From Calycina herbarum (Eukaryota; Ascomycota; Leotiomycetes; Helotiales; Pezizellaceae): DNA of 64,000 nucleotides. Below are positions 28,644 to 42,092 of the stretch, one piece after another (within the stretch, counting starts at the first letter, position 1; each line of letters begins with the position of its first letter). Position numbers and translations under genes: made by a program. The notes under the pieces were generated by a model. The model searched no databases, was not told the DNA's origin, and was given only the letters and a program-made list of their open reading frames with translations. The stretch covers positions 1 to 64,000 of the forward strand of contig LLEY01000223.1 of the NCBI GenBank assembly GCA_001414485.1, written 5' to 3'.

Positions 28644-31600
28644 TACGCAAGCCCTCTAAGAGGCTACTACTAACTCCTCCCGTTTCCGATTTAGTTCTAA
28701 CAATTCTACTCGTAAGTTCTAAGATAGCGAGAAACTTAAGAACGGTATCTCCCCGTTATATAAGGCCTAGCGGATTATCCTAGCTAGTAAAATAAGAAAG
28801 AACCTCTTTAAGAACGAATAAGATAAACTTACCTTCGTCTTTATAGCTACTTCTAGCGTAGTATAAGAGCACCTAGAACTATAGATAGATTTCGGTTCCT
28901 CTACCTTATTTATAGACGTTATAGATATGCTTATATATCTAGATACCTTGTTCGTAGATAGTAACGAAGCCGTAGAGGTCTGTAAAGTCTTCCGTAAACT
29001 CTTAATATAAGAGGACGAGACTTTTACTATGTTTAAAGCAACCTTCTTAAGCCTTGCGACTAAGGCTTATATCCTGTTAAGTGAGTAGTCTGAAGATTTA
29101 TACTAGAAGCTTACGCTAGCTCTCTAAGTAAGTATCTCGCTAGTCTAAATCACTCTAGCAACCTTTAACCAGTTATATAACCGCTGTTACTCTGTCTATT
29201 AAGACGAGGTAACTATTAAAGAACGCCTTATAGCTCGCTACAACCGCCGCCTACTTATAAGAGGTTTCTCTGCCGGCTATAGATCAACTTACTAACTTCC
29301 GGCTCTACGTACTACTATTAGTTATTCGCTAACCCAAAGCCCGGTCCGTTACTCTCTAGTTATAGACTATAAGACTCCTTTGTCTACTTATAAGAGTACG
29401 ACTCCTGTCTAGGATATAGCAGACGTTATCTATTATAATTATAATAAACCTAGGTACTACGCTAGTAAATGCCCTCTTTCTTAAAAACCCTCTACAGCTA
29501 TTAAGCTATTAGAAGACGCTGAAAACTCGCTTACAGACTCCTACGGACTACAAGCGTCTAGAGAAGAATCGGCTGACGAGGAACTCGTCTATAAGAACTC
29601 GGGAAAAGAACAGCTCTAAAGCAAGTCTCCTCTTTAGAGTAAAACAAACTTAGATCTTAACCTCTTAATCTAAGTCGTATAATAGGTAGAAAGGCTTTTA
29701 TAACTATATATACTTTAATTAAGAATAGATATACTTTTAATACTACTAGACTTATTAATACTAGAGCGAATAGATAGCTATTTATTAACATAGCTTTAGC
29801 TAACTAGTTAAGTTAATATTATAGACAGGCTACGGAAAAGCTATTATATATAATATCAATTACAGGGTTTAATAGACATAAAGGACTAGCGATTACTCGT
29901 ATTATTCGCTTAATACTAAGTATCGATAGATAATAGTTTACTAATACGCTCTTCCTAATTACTAATATTAGCAGATACGATATTATTATCAGCTGTTAAT
30001 AGCTTATAGATGTAAACGTAAAGTTAGTAGTCTATAGCCGTAAGATTAAGTAGCTAGAATCCCTTCCTCTAGTTCGTCGATTCGATTACTTAATACCTAT
30101 TACTAGGGAATCGATAACTATCTCTCTACTAGACCTCTAAGCTTAGGAGAATATAGAGAACCACGACCTCTACTAGAATACTATAGAGGAACCTATATTA
30201 ATCTATTCGATACTGCCTCGAAGCTAGCGCTAAACCCTACTACTAGTTACTCTCGAGGAAATTCTAGACGAAAGCTTTTAATAAGACCTTGTCTCTACCT
30301 AGAATAGAATACAAGTCCTTATTCTTAACCGCTAACAACGTCGTCGATCCTTATTAAGAAAACGTTCAGTTATAGACTATAAAGCGGCTGTAAGCTCGCT
30401 TACGAATATCTATAAACCTACGGAAGACTTCGCTATTAATATCTATTATATTAGAGCTACCGCTTTTAAACTTAACCTCTAAAAGCGCGATAACGAAGTC
30501 TTCTCTACTAGCTTATAAGAGATCGACTATACTCTTATAGATAGGTTACGTATAGAGCTCTCTTTAGTAGATTACGCTTTAGACGAATAACTAGTAGAAT
30601 AGAACGTTTACTAGGAATATACAGACTTTAAGAATGTCTTTTTAAAAAGAGCTTTAGACAAGCTTCCTCTACTACAAAACTAAGTCAACTACTAGATCGA
30701 ACTTATAGGTCTAAATACTCTATTATATAGCTTATTATATAAGATAACAACTAAGGAACTTCTAGCTATAAAGCAGTATATCCTTAATAACCTTAATAAA
30801 GAGTTTATTATTCCTAGCTATACTCTTTTCGCCTCTCTAGTACTGTTTATAAAGAAGTCTAACAGAAGCTTACGGCTCTATATCGACTACTAGAAACTTA
30901 ACAACCTTACTTATAAGAACTAGCACCCTCTTCTACTAATCGACAAAACTCTTATACGAATCACTAGTACTAAAATCCTTATAAAGCTCGACATTCGTTA
31001 AGCTTTTAACTATATATATATAGAACTAGAGTTAGAAGAACTTATAACCTTTTAAACTTGTTATAGCACGTTTAAATATAAGGTATTACCTTTCAGCTTA
31101 ACTAACAGTCCTACTATATACTAGAGGTATATAAATAGCGTTCTTATAGAATATCTTAATAACTTTTATATAGCTTATCTTAATAACATTCTTATATACT
31201 CTAATAATAAGCTCGAACACGTTAAACACGTCTATAAGATCTTAGAACAGCTCTATAAAGCTAGGCTATAAGTAGATATTAAGAAGACAGAGTTCTACGT
31301 TACTTATACGAAGTACCTTAGTTTTATTATCTCTATAGATAGAATCGAAGTCGACCTAGAGAAGATCTTAGTAATCGTTTCCTAGAAATATCCTAGTACT
31401 ATTAAGAGTATCTAGTTCTTCCTAGGTTTTTATAACTTCTACTAACGTTTTATTTAGGATTATAGACAGATTACTCGTCTACTAAACTATCTTATAGGTA
31501 AGGAAGTACTATTTAAGTTCGACTTAGAATATAAGAAAGCTTTTAATATATTAAAAGAAGCCTTAGTTACTACCCCTCTCTTATACTACTTTATAGCCGA

Positions 31601-32173
31601 TTTAGAGACTATGGTTAAGACTAACGCTTCTAACAGAGTGGTTACGGCTATAATATTACAACGTATATCCGAAACCGAACCGTAGAGACCCGTAGGCTAC
31701 TTCTCGAAGACGATGAACCTCGCCGAGCTAAACTACTAAATCCACGATAAGGAGATATTAGCTATTATATACTCTTTCAGACAATAGCGAGCAGATCTTA
31801 CTTAGACTAGCTCCCGGATTAAGGTCTTCACCGATCATAAGGCTTTAGAGTACTTTATAACCTCTAAAACCTTAAACTAGCGGTAAGCGAGATAGGCAGA
31901 GTTTCTATCAGAGTTCTATTTTATAATTACGTTTTAATCTAGTAAGTAGAACGAGAAAACAGATACGCTAACACGCTAAGACTAAGACGTTAACCCGTAG
32001 AACGACCTAAAAGCGTCTATAAGATAATAAACCTTACTTATGTCTGATTAGTTAGATCTACGTATTACTACTCGATTAGAACCTCTTATAACGTTAGCCC
32101 TAGTTACCTTAGAACCCTCGCTTAACCTCGTCGACTAGTTACTTACTACTAACCGTAACTCTTTAGACTTAGA
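28644..32173 (+). mobile_element. Gypsy-1 (Ty3/gypsy), 5' part: gag, protease, RT, RNase H
   Basis: Broken frames follow the gypsy order. A gag with a decayed zinc knuckle (about 29430-29475) is followed by a protease region (about 29755). The RT has a mutated YLDD-equivalent (YLNN near 31175), and RNase H shows TDHKALEYF near 31825. All frames carry many stops. The element is split at 32173 by gypsy-2. The integrase continues at 38926. Confidence 0.8.
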
Positions 32174-32619
32174 TGTCACGAATTACGTTATACGTAGTAA
32201 GTAGTCCAGACGGCGCTCTGACAGGACAAGGCACGATATCTAGGAAATAGAAGGTAGTATAAGAGGGAATCAGTAATACGAAGGTATTTAGGTATTCTAG
32301 GATCTTACTATTAGATAACTATTAGAGGTTATGTAATAGATCTCGTTGGATCCCTTAGGGGATCTAAAGGGATCTAGGGATCTAGGCTTATATAGGGATC
32401 TAGGTAGCACGAAGGGTTCTATATATACTAGCACGTCTGCTACCTAGATAGGAGCTTCGTGCTTAACTTTAGTTATTAATCTTATCATCTTATTTAATAT
32501 CTTTGATATAAGTAACGAGTTCACTTCTAAGTAAACAACCTAGCGTATTTATACTTCTTACTATATACTAACCTTTGAGACTTAGTTACCTTTGTTTAGT
32601 TCGTTTAAGTTTTGTTATA
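32174..32619 (+). repeat. 5' LTR of gypsy-2
   Basis: It begins TGTCACGAATTACG and ends GTTATA (CA decayed to TA). The first part contains several GGGATCTA words. It matches the 3' LTR at equal length. Confidence 0.88.
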
Positions 32620-35600
32620 CTTTAAGCACCTACTTAGAAGTAAGATCGCTACTATGTCGGCAACCTCTTCTACTCTGAGAACCGCCCTACTAAGGCCAGC
32701 TGCGGACCCCCCAGTTGTACTAGTTGTACCAGTTATACTAGTTACTACTCTTCGAGAGGAAGTGAAACTTCCTCTTCTAAAGCTGTTCGATGGCTCGCCT
32801 AAGAAGCTAGCTGAATTCTTAATAAAAGCTTCCCTCTACTTAAGTTTTTATTATACCTAGTTCCTAAGTAAAACTGACTAGGTTATATAGTTGTTTACCT
32901 GTCTTAAAGGGGCAGCTTATAACTGGTTAGAACCGTACTTAGAGGATTACTAGATAAACAAAACAGCTAATAGAAAAGTCTCTCTTTAGATGTCTAAGAA
33001 AACGAGGGATTTGTTTAAGAATATTTAAGGATTTAGAGAGGGAATTAACTAGGCTTTTAAGGATGTTAATATAAAGAAAAAGGCAGTTAGAGCTTTGTAT
33101 ATACTTAAGTAGAAGGGGTTAGCTGCTAAGTACGCCTTATAATTTCAACAGTACTCTATATAAATAGGATAGAACGATAAAACATTATATAAACAATTTT
33201 ATCGTAGACTTAAGAATAATGTAAAGGATGAAATTATGTAAGAGGATTTTCTAGATATATTAAATAAATTAACAAATAATATAATTAGGATCGATAACCG
33301 TATCTATAAAAGAAATCTAGAGAAGAAAGGAAGTTATAGTTATCGATATAGAAAGAGTAGATGAAAAGATTATAGAGATCTTATAGAAATCGACACTACT
33401 TAGAAATTATAGGTTCTAGGTAAGGAATCTAAGAGAGAAAACTCCTAGAGAGGAGGATTATCCTAGAAAGAGCGAAATCGTTAACACGAGTAGAACTTGT
33501 ATTATAACTATGGTCTTCCCAGCTATAGAGCAAATAAGTACAGTAAAAAGAAAGACTTAAAAGGGAAACAAGCTAACGCTACTGTCTAAAAAGAAGTAGC
33601 TTTACTAGAAAAAATCGAACTTACGGACGAAGAACTCGAGGTCAGAGGTTATAATACGCAAATTAAAACAGACGCTATAGACACAACGGCAGGCGCTATA
33701 TACTTGTAGCTAAACGAAGGAATTAAGTCACAAGTTAGTAAGGTATAGGACACTAATAACAATAGAGATCTATTACTTAAAGAATATTATAATATATAGT
33801 TAGAAATGGATTATAAATTACCTCTTTAGGTAGAATATAAATTACTACTATTAATAAGTTTATTAGAGTTGTTGGAATCGATATCTAACTTATTAGAAGT
33901 AGACCTAGGAATACATAAGCCTAAATAAGGCGAGATATAAGTATTTATTAGAACTTTTAAAAGAAGGAATAGATAGGTATATATAGAAAACTAGAAACCT
34001 AATTTCTAGAGCCTATATTCTACTTAAAGAATTAACTCTACTATTTTAACTACTTATAAAATAGTTTAGAATAAATAGGATAGAATAACTTTAGTAAGCC
34101 TTATTATTAGAAGAGAAACCATTAAATTTAAAGAACCTAGACTAGAATAAGTAGTATCTAGTAAACTATCTAGTATACCTAGGATAGGAGATATTTAGAT
34201 AGTCGTAGATCTATAAGAAGAAACCAGCGAATAGTAATAGCAGGGTTCTAACAACTTTATAAGACGCCTTAAAACTAGTTTTTTAGGTACGCTACCTAAT
34301 AATAGGGAAGCTATACTAGAAATAGGAAGCTAGTATACTATAGTTACTTTAGTCGGAAAAATCGGAGTAATATTTCAAGAATTACAAAGTAGGAAGTTAT
34401 TTAGTATAATCTTCTAAGAGATAAACGAATATAACATAGACTAAGAAACGGAGTTAGTATAGAGAGAGCTCTACTAACTGACAATTAGAGAATTAAACAC
34501 TACCTTTAGAGAAAATTAACTTATAGTAACAGCGAAGATAAGAGGAAAGGAACTCTGAGTCTTGATTAATTTAGGAGTAACGAGTAATTTTCTTTCCTTA
34601 GCAGCTTAGAAGAAGCTAAACGTCCTGATTAAAGGTATAAAGCTATACTACCTAGGAGTAGTTAATAGAATAGACGTTATATACTAGGATGGAATTATTA
34701 ATTAGTAGACTATTCTAATAAGTATTACTATTAAAGAACACTGCTTAGATATATAATTCGATATTGTTAAAATAGGAAGTAAGGAAGCGATACTAGGTAT
34801 ACTATAGATTAAGGAACATAATCTAGATATTAATTAGAAGGCTTAAATAATAACCTTTAGTTAATATAATTACATAGGTTTATAATTATAACTATAAGGC
34901 TAGAACGAGATTAGCGCCACCTCTTCTAAGATACTAGAACACCTAGCCCAGGGTCCTCCACAGGTTAGTAGGACAGCTGATAACGAAATATCTATATAGT
35001 ATAGAGAATTTAAGGCTTTGTTTAAGAACCTAGAAGACTTGCGAGCTTTGCTAGAACATCGCTTATAGGATTATAAGATTAAATTAAAAGAGGGTTATCA
35101 CCTCTTAAAGTAGAAGCTTCGGTTATATAACTAGAAAAGCCTATAGAGGATAGAAAGTTATATAAAGGAAGGTATTAAGAAGAGATATATTAGAAAATCT
35201 AAGTTACTAATTACCTTAAACATACTTATTATTAAAAAGAAAGACAATCTAGACAGAAGAGTATATATTAATTATAGAGAAGTAAATCACGCTATAGTTA
35301 AGAACGCTTATCTACTACTACCTAGCTAATACTTATAAGATAAGTTAGGTAAGATAGTACGATTTACGAAATTAGATTAACGAAACGCTTATAGACTTAT
35401 ATAAATAAAAGTTAAGGATAAATAAAAGACAGTATTTACCTTACTATCGAGCCTTTATAAATACACAGTTATGCCTTTTAGACTTTATAATATACTAGCT
35501 ATATATTAGAGGTAAAATAATAACATTTTAAGAGATCTTCTAGGGGTAATAGTAATCTATTACCTAGATAATATCCTAATCTTCTTAGAAAAAGAAGAGG

Positions 35601-38474
35601 AATATAAGGGATAAGTTAAAGAAGTTTTATAATAACTTATAAAAGTTAACTCTCGGTTGAAACTCTTGAAATACGAGTTTAGAGTAACTCGAACCCTTTT
35701 CCTAGGATAGGTATTTAGCTTAGGGAAAATAGAGATAGATCTAGCAAAGATCTAGGACGTCTTAAACTAGAAGTTACTAGAAAATGTGAAAGACGTATAG
35801 TCCTTTCTTAGATTTATAAACTTTTATCGTCCGTTTATTTAAGACTATGCAAAGATTACTAAACTAATGTCGGGACTAGTTAAGAAAGCTATTAAGTTTA
35901 TATAGAATAAATAGGTAGAGGACGCTTTTTAGAAAATCAAAGCAAAGTTTATAAAGGAACCTATTCTATACGATTTTAATATAGAAAAGCCTAGTATAAT
36001 CGAAACAGACGCCTTAGACACAGTAGTAGAAGCGGTTCACCTATAGCTAAATAATAAAGGAAAACTTATACCTATTATATATTATTCTAAGATATTTAAC
36101 CTAGTATAATAAAACTATAGTATTTTTAATAAAGAATTACTTACTATAGTATTAGCTTTAGAACACTAGAGGATTTATTTACAGCTAGTAAAACACCTAG
36201 TTATAGTTTTATCTAACTATAAGAACCTTAGAACGTTTACAACAACTAAGGAACTTACGATAAGACGATTAGCTAAATAGTTAAAGATATTAGAAGGATT
36301 TAACATTATTATTCGACATATAAAAGGAACGTTAAATACTCGAGCTAATACTCTTAGTTAGAAACCTAGATATAAGGGAGATAAAGAGTATAAAAAGATT
36401 ACGATCTTAAAAACTCTTAAGAGTAGAGACTTAGTACCTACTATATACAAGATAGCAGTAATAAACGACATATAGATAGATAAAATTCAGAATATATATA
36501 AAGGTTATAACTAATATATAAAAGGGAAACTATAGGTTCCTAGTTTATATACAAAAGAATTTATATAAGAATACTATGTTATACCCGCTTATAGTTACTA
36601 AGGAATTCGTAGAACCCTCTAGAGAATAAGATAATACTACTATATTAATCAGTTATCCGCGATAGTTAAGGAAGTGATAGTAGAATATAATACCTATACT
36701 AGGAATAAGGCGTTCTAATATGCTTCTTATAGACAGATGAACACTACTCTAATATCATAGATACCTTAGAAATCAATATCTATAGATTTTATTATTAAAC
36801 TACTAAAATCTAAAGACTTAATAATAGGAGTTGAATATAATACGATCCTAGTTATTATAGAACGACTTATAAAGTATATAATTCTTATAGTATATATAGA
36901 GTTAAGTATAGCTAAGGAATTAGTATTTGTATTCCTTAGGGAAGTAGTCTTAAGACATAGACTACCTAAAGAAATACTCTTAGATAGAGATAAACTCTTT
37001 ACCTCTAAATTTTAGATCGCTCTTATAGAACGTTTAGGTGCGAAAAGGAAGCTTTTAACAGCTTTTCACCTATAAATAAATAAAGGAAACGAACGAATAA
37101 ATTAAGTAGTTAAAACATACCTTCGTTATTATATAAACTATTAGTAAAACAACTAGGTAGAACTACTGCCTTTAGTATAGTTTGCCTATAATAGTTTAGT
37201 AACGGAAACAACACTTATTACGCCATTCTACGCTAACTTTAGGTATAAATTAACAGTGTATTAAGAACTACTGTCTACGACTATTAATAACTAACTTACT
37301 CGTGTTTATATCTTAAAAATCAAGAATCTATATAAGGAACTTATAGAGGACCTGTAATTTATAGTAGAGAGAAATGTACACTACTATAATAAACGACGTA
37401 GTTAAGAGCTAATACTAAAAGAGGGGGATAAAGTCTACTTAGTATAAAAGAATATCGATATAAAAAGACTAAGTAATAAATTAGATTATAAAAAACTCGA
37501 ACCATTTAAAATCAAACACGTTAAAGAACCTTTGAACTATAAATTAGTACTACTAAGGATAATAAACATCTACCTAGTATTCTATATATCCTTACTCGAA
37601 CTAGCACCACCGAGAGCACTACTAGCTCTACTTATAGAAATTTAACTAGTAAACCTAAACACTGAATACGAAGTTAAGAGGATTCTTAACTATAAACTTA
37701 TTAGAGGATAAGTTAAGTATTTAATTAAGTAGTTAGATTACCTACACTCGGAAAACACTTAGGAGCTAAAAAGCAACCTTAACCGTTGCTTAGTAGAACT
37801 TTAGGAGTTCTACTAATAAAACCTAAGTTTACCTACATCTCGTGGTCTAAAGAGAAGGCTTCGAGGAAGGCTAGGTCGAGACCTATCTTAGATTAGGAAC
37901 CGACAGGAATAGACGGGGCTGCTAAGTAGGCAACCTCCGCCTCTCGCTGTTCTTTTTCCTTTCTCTCTTTCTCCTCTTTCTCTTTCTTTTCTACCTCCTC
38001 AGTAGCGTTGAGTTTATTAAGAAAACGAAGACCTCGGTAAGACATTTTATACTACCTTTCTTTTAGAAAAGCCTTTTGCTTTCGTAACCGTAGAATCCTT
38101 ACTATCGCCTCCTCCTCCTCTCTATCTAGCTTCTCCTCTTGTTTTTCGATAAAGGCCTAGTCGCTAGTATAAGGAACATTCTTCTCCTAAGAATTATCAG
38201 TCCTATTACATTTTAGCTTTAACCGAACATATTTAGAACATTAAGAGGATTAAGAGGAATCTATAAAACATCTATGCTTTTAGAAAGTATAGTAAGAGTA
38301 TAGTAATATTTTGTTATAAACTATTTTAATACTTTTTATAAGAAGTATACGTTCTTCTTTCTTCTTTTATATAGAGTAGGACATAATAGAAAGGAAAGGA
38401 TGCTGCTAGTACCTTAACTGAGTTCCTTAGCTTATACTTAAGTATAAGGACATACTAGGCTAAGAAGGGGATAG

Positions 38475-38920
38475 TATTACAAATTACGTTATACGTAGTA
38501 AGTAGTCTAGACAGCGCTTTAACAGGACAAGGCACGATATCTAGGAAATAGAAGGTAGTATAAGAGGGAATCAGTAATACGAAGGTATTTAGGTATTCTA
38601 GGATCTTACTATTAGATAACTGTTAGAGGTTATGTAATAGATCCTGTTAGATCCCTTAGGGGATCTAAAGGGATCTAGGGATCTAGGCTTATATAGGGAT
38701 CCAGGTAGCACGAAGGGTTCTATATATACTAGCACGTCTACTACCTAGATAGGAGCTTCGTACTTAACTTTAGTTATTAATCTTATTATCTTATTTAACA
38801 TCTTTAATATAAGTAACGAGTTTACTTCTAAGTAAACAACCCGGCGCATTTATACTTCTTACTACATACCAACCTTTGAGACTTAGTCACCTTTGTTTAG
38901 TTCGTTTGAGTTTCGTTATA
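38475..38920 (+). repeat. 3' LTR of gypsy-2
   Basis: It is the same length as the 5' LTR with scattered transition differences. It follows the purine tract AAGAAGGGGATAG. Confidence 0.88.
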
Positions 38921-40450
38921 TTAGAAGATAACCGAATAAAAGCTACCTACGGGTACTAAAACTAGATAATAGAGAACGGCTTACTTCTTTAGCAAAAGAG
39001 ACTCGTAGTTCCTAATTAAGGCACCTTATAGACGAACCTAATCTATAAGGCTCACGTATAAGTATCTACGGCTTACTCTAGACGGACAAAGACAGTAGCT
39101 ATCCTCGCCTGTAGATACTAGTAGAAAGGTTTACAGACGTTCGTAGAAACCTATATTAGTAACTACGGAGACTGTCGACGTACTACGGTTCCTCGCGACT
39201 ATAAACCTAGGTTTTTATACCTGTTACTAGTTCTAGAACGTCTCTAGCAGCATATTACTATAGACTATAAGTCTTTCCCTACTAATAAACAAGGCTATAA
39301 TACCTTATAAGTAGTTATAGATCGCCTAACTAAGTAATCGGTCTCGATCCCCTGTCTAAGGACAGTTATAGCCTAAGGTATAGCTCGAATATATATTATA
39401 TAGATCTATTAAACCTACAGCTATCTATAAAGTATTATTTTAGACTGTAGACTATAGTTTATTTCTTCTTTCTAGTCTAAATTCTATAGAATCCTTAGTA
39501 TAAAGCTTAAGCTATCTACTGCTTTCTACCTATAAACTAATAGATAAACCGAAATTATAAACTAATAAATTAATCAACGCTTATAGTCTTTTATTAGTTA
39601 CTATTAAGACAACTAGAGCGAACTTGTCCCTATTCTAGACTACGCTTAGCTTACGCTTCTATATAAGAGTCTAGGTAGGCTCTCGCTCTTTAAAGTAATT
39701 AACAGATACGTAGCTACTACGTCCTTCGATTAGAACCGTCTAGATAAATCTATAACAGTCTACGAACAGCTTAACCGGACTAATATAGAGGCACTTATAC
39801 GGAGAATACACGACACTTAGACCGTAGTAAAGGAATTAGTTAGTAAAGTATAAGACCGCTATATAAGGTCCGCGAACCAGATTCGAAGAGTAGTAGACTT
39901 TAACGTAGACGACTTTGTTTAGGTATCGACTTATAATTAGAAGATAGACCGGCTAAGCTATAAGCTAGATAGACAAAACGAGGGTCCGTTCCAGATTACA
40001 GCCCGCGAAGAACACTCTTTCCAGCTCGAACTACTAGACCACTTCCGTATACACCTCGTATTCCACCCGTCACTGCTCTGTAAGGCCGCTATAGATCCGT
40101 TACCTAGATAGGTAAACGAACCACCCCCGCTAATATAGGTTATAGATTAGGAAGAGTAGGAAGTAGAAGAAGTCTTAGCTATAAAAGTAGTTCGTAGAAA
40201 GCTCTAATACAGGGTTCAATAGTTAGGCTATAACTCTGATCTATAGTAGTATCCGGCCTCGAATTTTAAGTATTACCTATATAAATTATACGATTTTCAC
40301 CTCGCTAATCCAGCCTGCGCTAGTTCGCTAAGGGCTTTATAAAGCTAGATATAAGCGTAAGAAGACGGAATAGACGATTACGATTATCTAATAGACGATT
40401 TAGTTATAATATAAAGCTTATAGATAAGCTTTTTCTAAAAGGGGGGGTAA
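38921..40450 (+). mobile_element. Gypsy-1, 3' part: integrase and tail
   Basis: It resumes the frame interrupted at 32173 after the duplicated TTAGA. Integrase-like segments (about 39045-39260: TKTVAILASRYYW, then HITIDYKSFPTNKQGYN) and a C-terminal region follow, ending with the purine tract before 40451. Confidence 0.75.
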
Positions 40451-40682
40451 TGTTATAGCGCTGGTCTATAACACGTGATTCTCGGTCCTACACGTAACCG
40501 TTAGAGCCGCTACACTTAGACGGATTTATAACAAGATTAAAGGCTCTTTATAGTTAGCAGGAATACCTCTTTTTCGTAGAGTATATATTCCGTATTCCCT
40601 CGTTCTTAGAACTGTAGCTTTAAATTCTCGAATATATATATATATACTCTTATACCTTTGCCTTTAGATATAGATCGTAATA
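40451..40682 (+). repeat. Candidate LTR following gypsy-1
   Basis: It begins TGTTATAGCGCTGG directly after a polypurine tract and contains TATATATTCC. It ends near CGTAATA, which would be CGTAACA before RIP. No matching 5' copy was found, so the ends are provisional. Confidence 0.45.
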
Positions 40683-42092
40683 CTTACTATTATTAGACTT
40701 TAAGCTAAGAGAGATATAGACCTCTTTTATACTCTTACTAATAGCGTCGACAACGACCTACGAGACATTATAGAAGAAAAGGCTAGAAAGCGTATAAGTA
40801 AGTATCTATTTACTATAGCTACACGTTCTCTAGAAATTCCTACTCGCGTAGCTGGTATTTACCTCTCTACTAACACGTGTTACAACTATAGAGAAGTCGG
40901 CTATTATATCAAGTCCTGTCTATAGCTAAGAGTCTATAAGAAGGTAGACTTAAGCGGGCTAGAGAAGGAAGAAGAAGCTAGATCTAAGTTAGGAAACAAC
41001 TATATCTAAGAGAAGACTCTACCTTAGGTAAATATAGGATTAATCTCTCTAAGATTAATCTACGGTTATTAGTTAGTAGAAGAGCGTTTACTTTACCTAG
41101 TATAATAACGATTAATAGATATAGTATATAAACTACTACTCTTAGTAACCTTAGAGTAAATACATTCTCTTTTATAGACGTCTAATTCAGCTACGATTTA
41201 GCGAAGTTCTATAAACTTATAATAGTACGAAACGGATACTACTACAAAAGAGGTATATAGAAGTACGTTCGATAGAATAACATATCCGAATACTAGGCTC
41301 TAATACGAAGGAAAAGACTAAATTAGTCTTTCTCGATAGAGAGAAGGCAGCTATTTATAAGAGGTTCGGATAATAGTAAGTCCGAAGCTATCTAGCTATT
41401 CTAAATCCTAAAACAACATCTATATCGTATCCTATTTAGTACGTATACTCGGTAATTCTAATTCCGATTATTCTAATTAATTCCTAATAGTACTATTATA
41501 AAACTTAAAATAAAAAGACTTCCTATATCTATAAAGATTCGTAGATATAATAGAGAGATTAGTAGAGAAGCTACTTACTACCTTCTCTCTAATTATATAT
41601 TAGATAGTTATAAATTCTTTAATATACTTTTTATTCTACTAGACCTAGAGTTATACGACGTTCTTCTTAGCTGAAAATTCTTTGAATACTTTTATATTAA
41701 TATCGACGTAACTTATTAAAAGTTACTCTAGCTAGAGGAACTTAAGCCTTACTTCTCTACTTAGTAGCCTACCTCTCTCTCGTATAAAGCTATTCGTTCT
41801 AAGAACTCTATACTCTTTTACTAGAATTAGATAGACGCTTATAACCTTATAATAGAAGCGGACGAATTATAGAGATAGAATAGCCGGTCTATTCTAGAAC
41901 TTAGTATAATAGAATATCTAGAATACGTATCTATAATCTACGAAAGTAACTACTAGTCTTCTATATAAGTATAATACTAGATTATAAAATAGGAACTTAA
42001 GAGATTATCTAAGAAAGTACTTACTCTAGTCTATTAATAAAAGCTCTTTCTAAAGTAAGAATCTTCTATAATAATTAATATCTCTACTATAT
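40683..42092 (+). mobile_element. Gypsy-like fragment with gag zinc knuckle (gypsy-6)
   Basis: Broken frames contain a decayed zinc knuckle near 40880 (CYNYREVGYYIKSC, Cys2 turned to Tyr and His to Tyr by C-to-T change) and, near 41640, a protease-like region. It is not clearly homologous to the gypsy-1 gag. It is cut off at the 5' LTR of gypsy-3. Confidence 0.55.

Larger units (their letters stand above)
32174..38920 (+). mobile_element. Gypsy-2 (Ty3/gypsy), complete but RIP-degenerate, inserted in gypsy-1
   Basis: The 6747-bp element has two 446-bp LTRs and a 5-bp target duplication TTAGA at 32169-32173 and 38921-38925. A gag start survives near 32654 (MSATSSTLRTALL) in the least decayed part, up to about 32858. 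A decayed zinc knuckle lies near 33490, the protease near 34560, RT (YYLDNILIF near 35560), then RNase H, integrase and a tail. A purine tract precedes the 3' LTR. No frame is intact. Confidence 0.88.

Noticed and set aside
32612..32860. An independent small gene
   Set aside because: It is the surviving start of the gypsy-2 gag just after the LTR. Only the part from about 32654 resembles gag.
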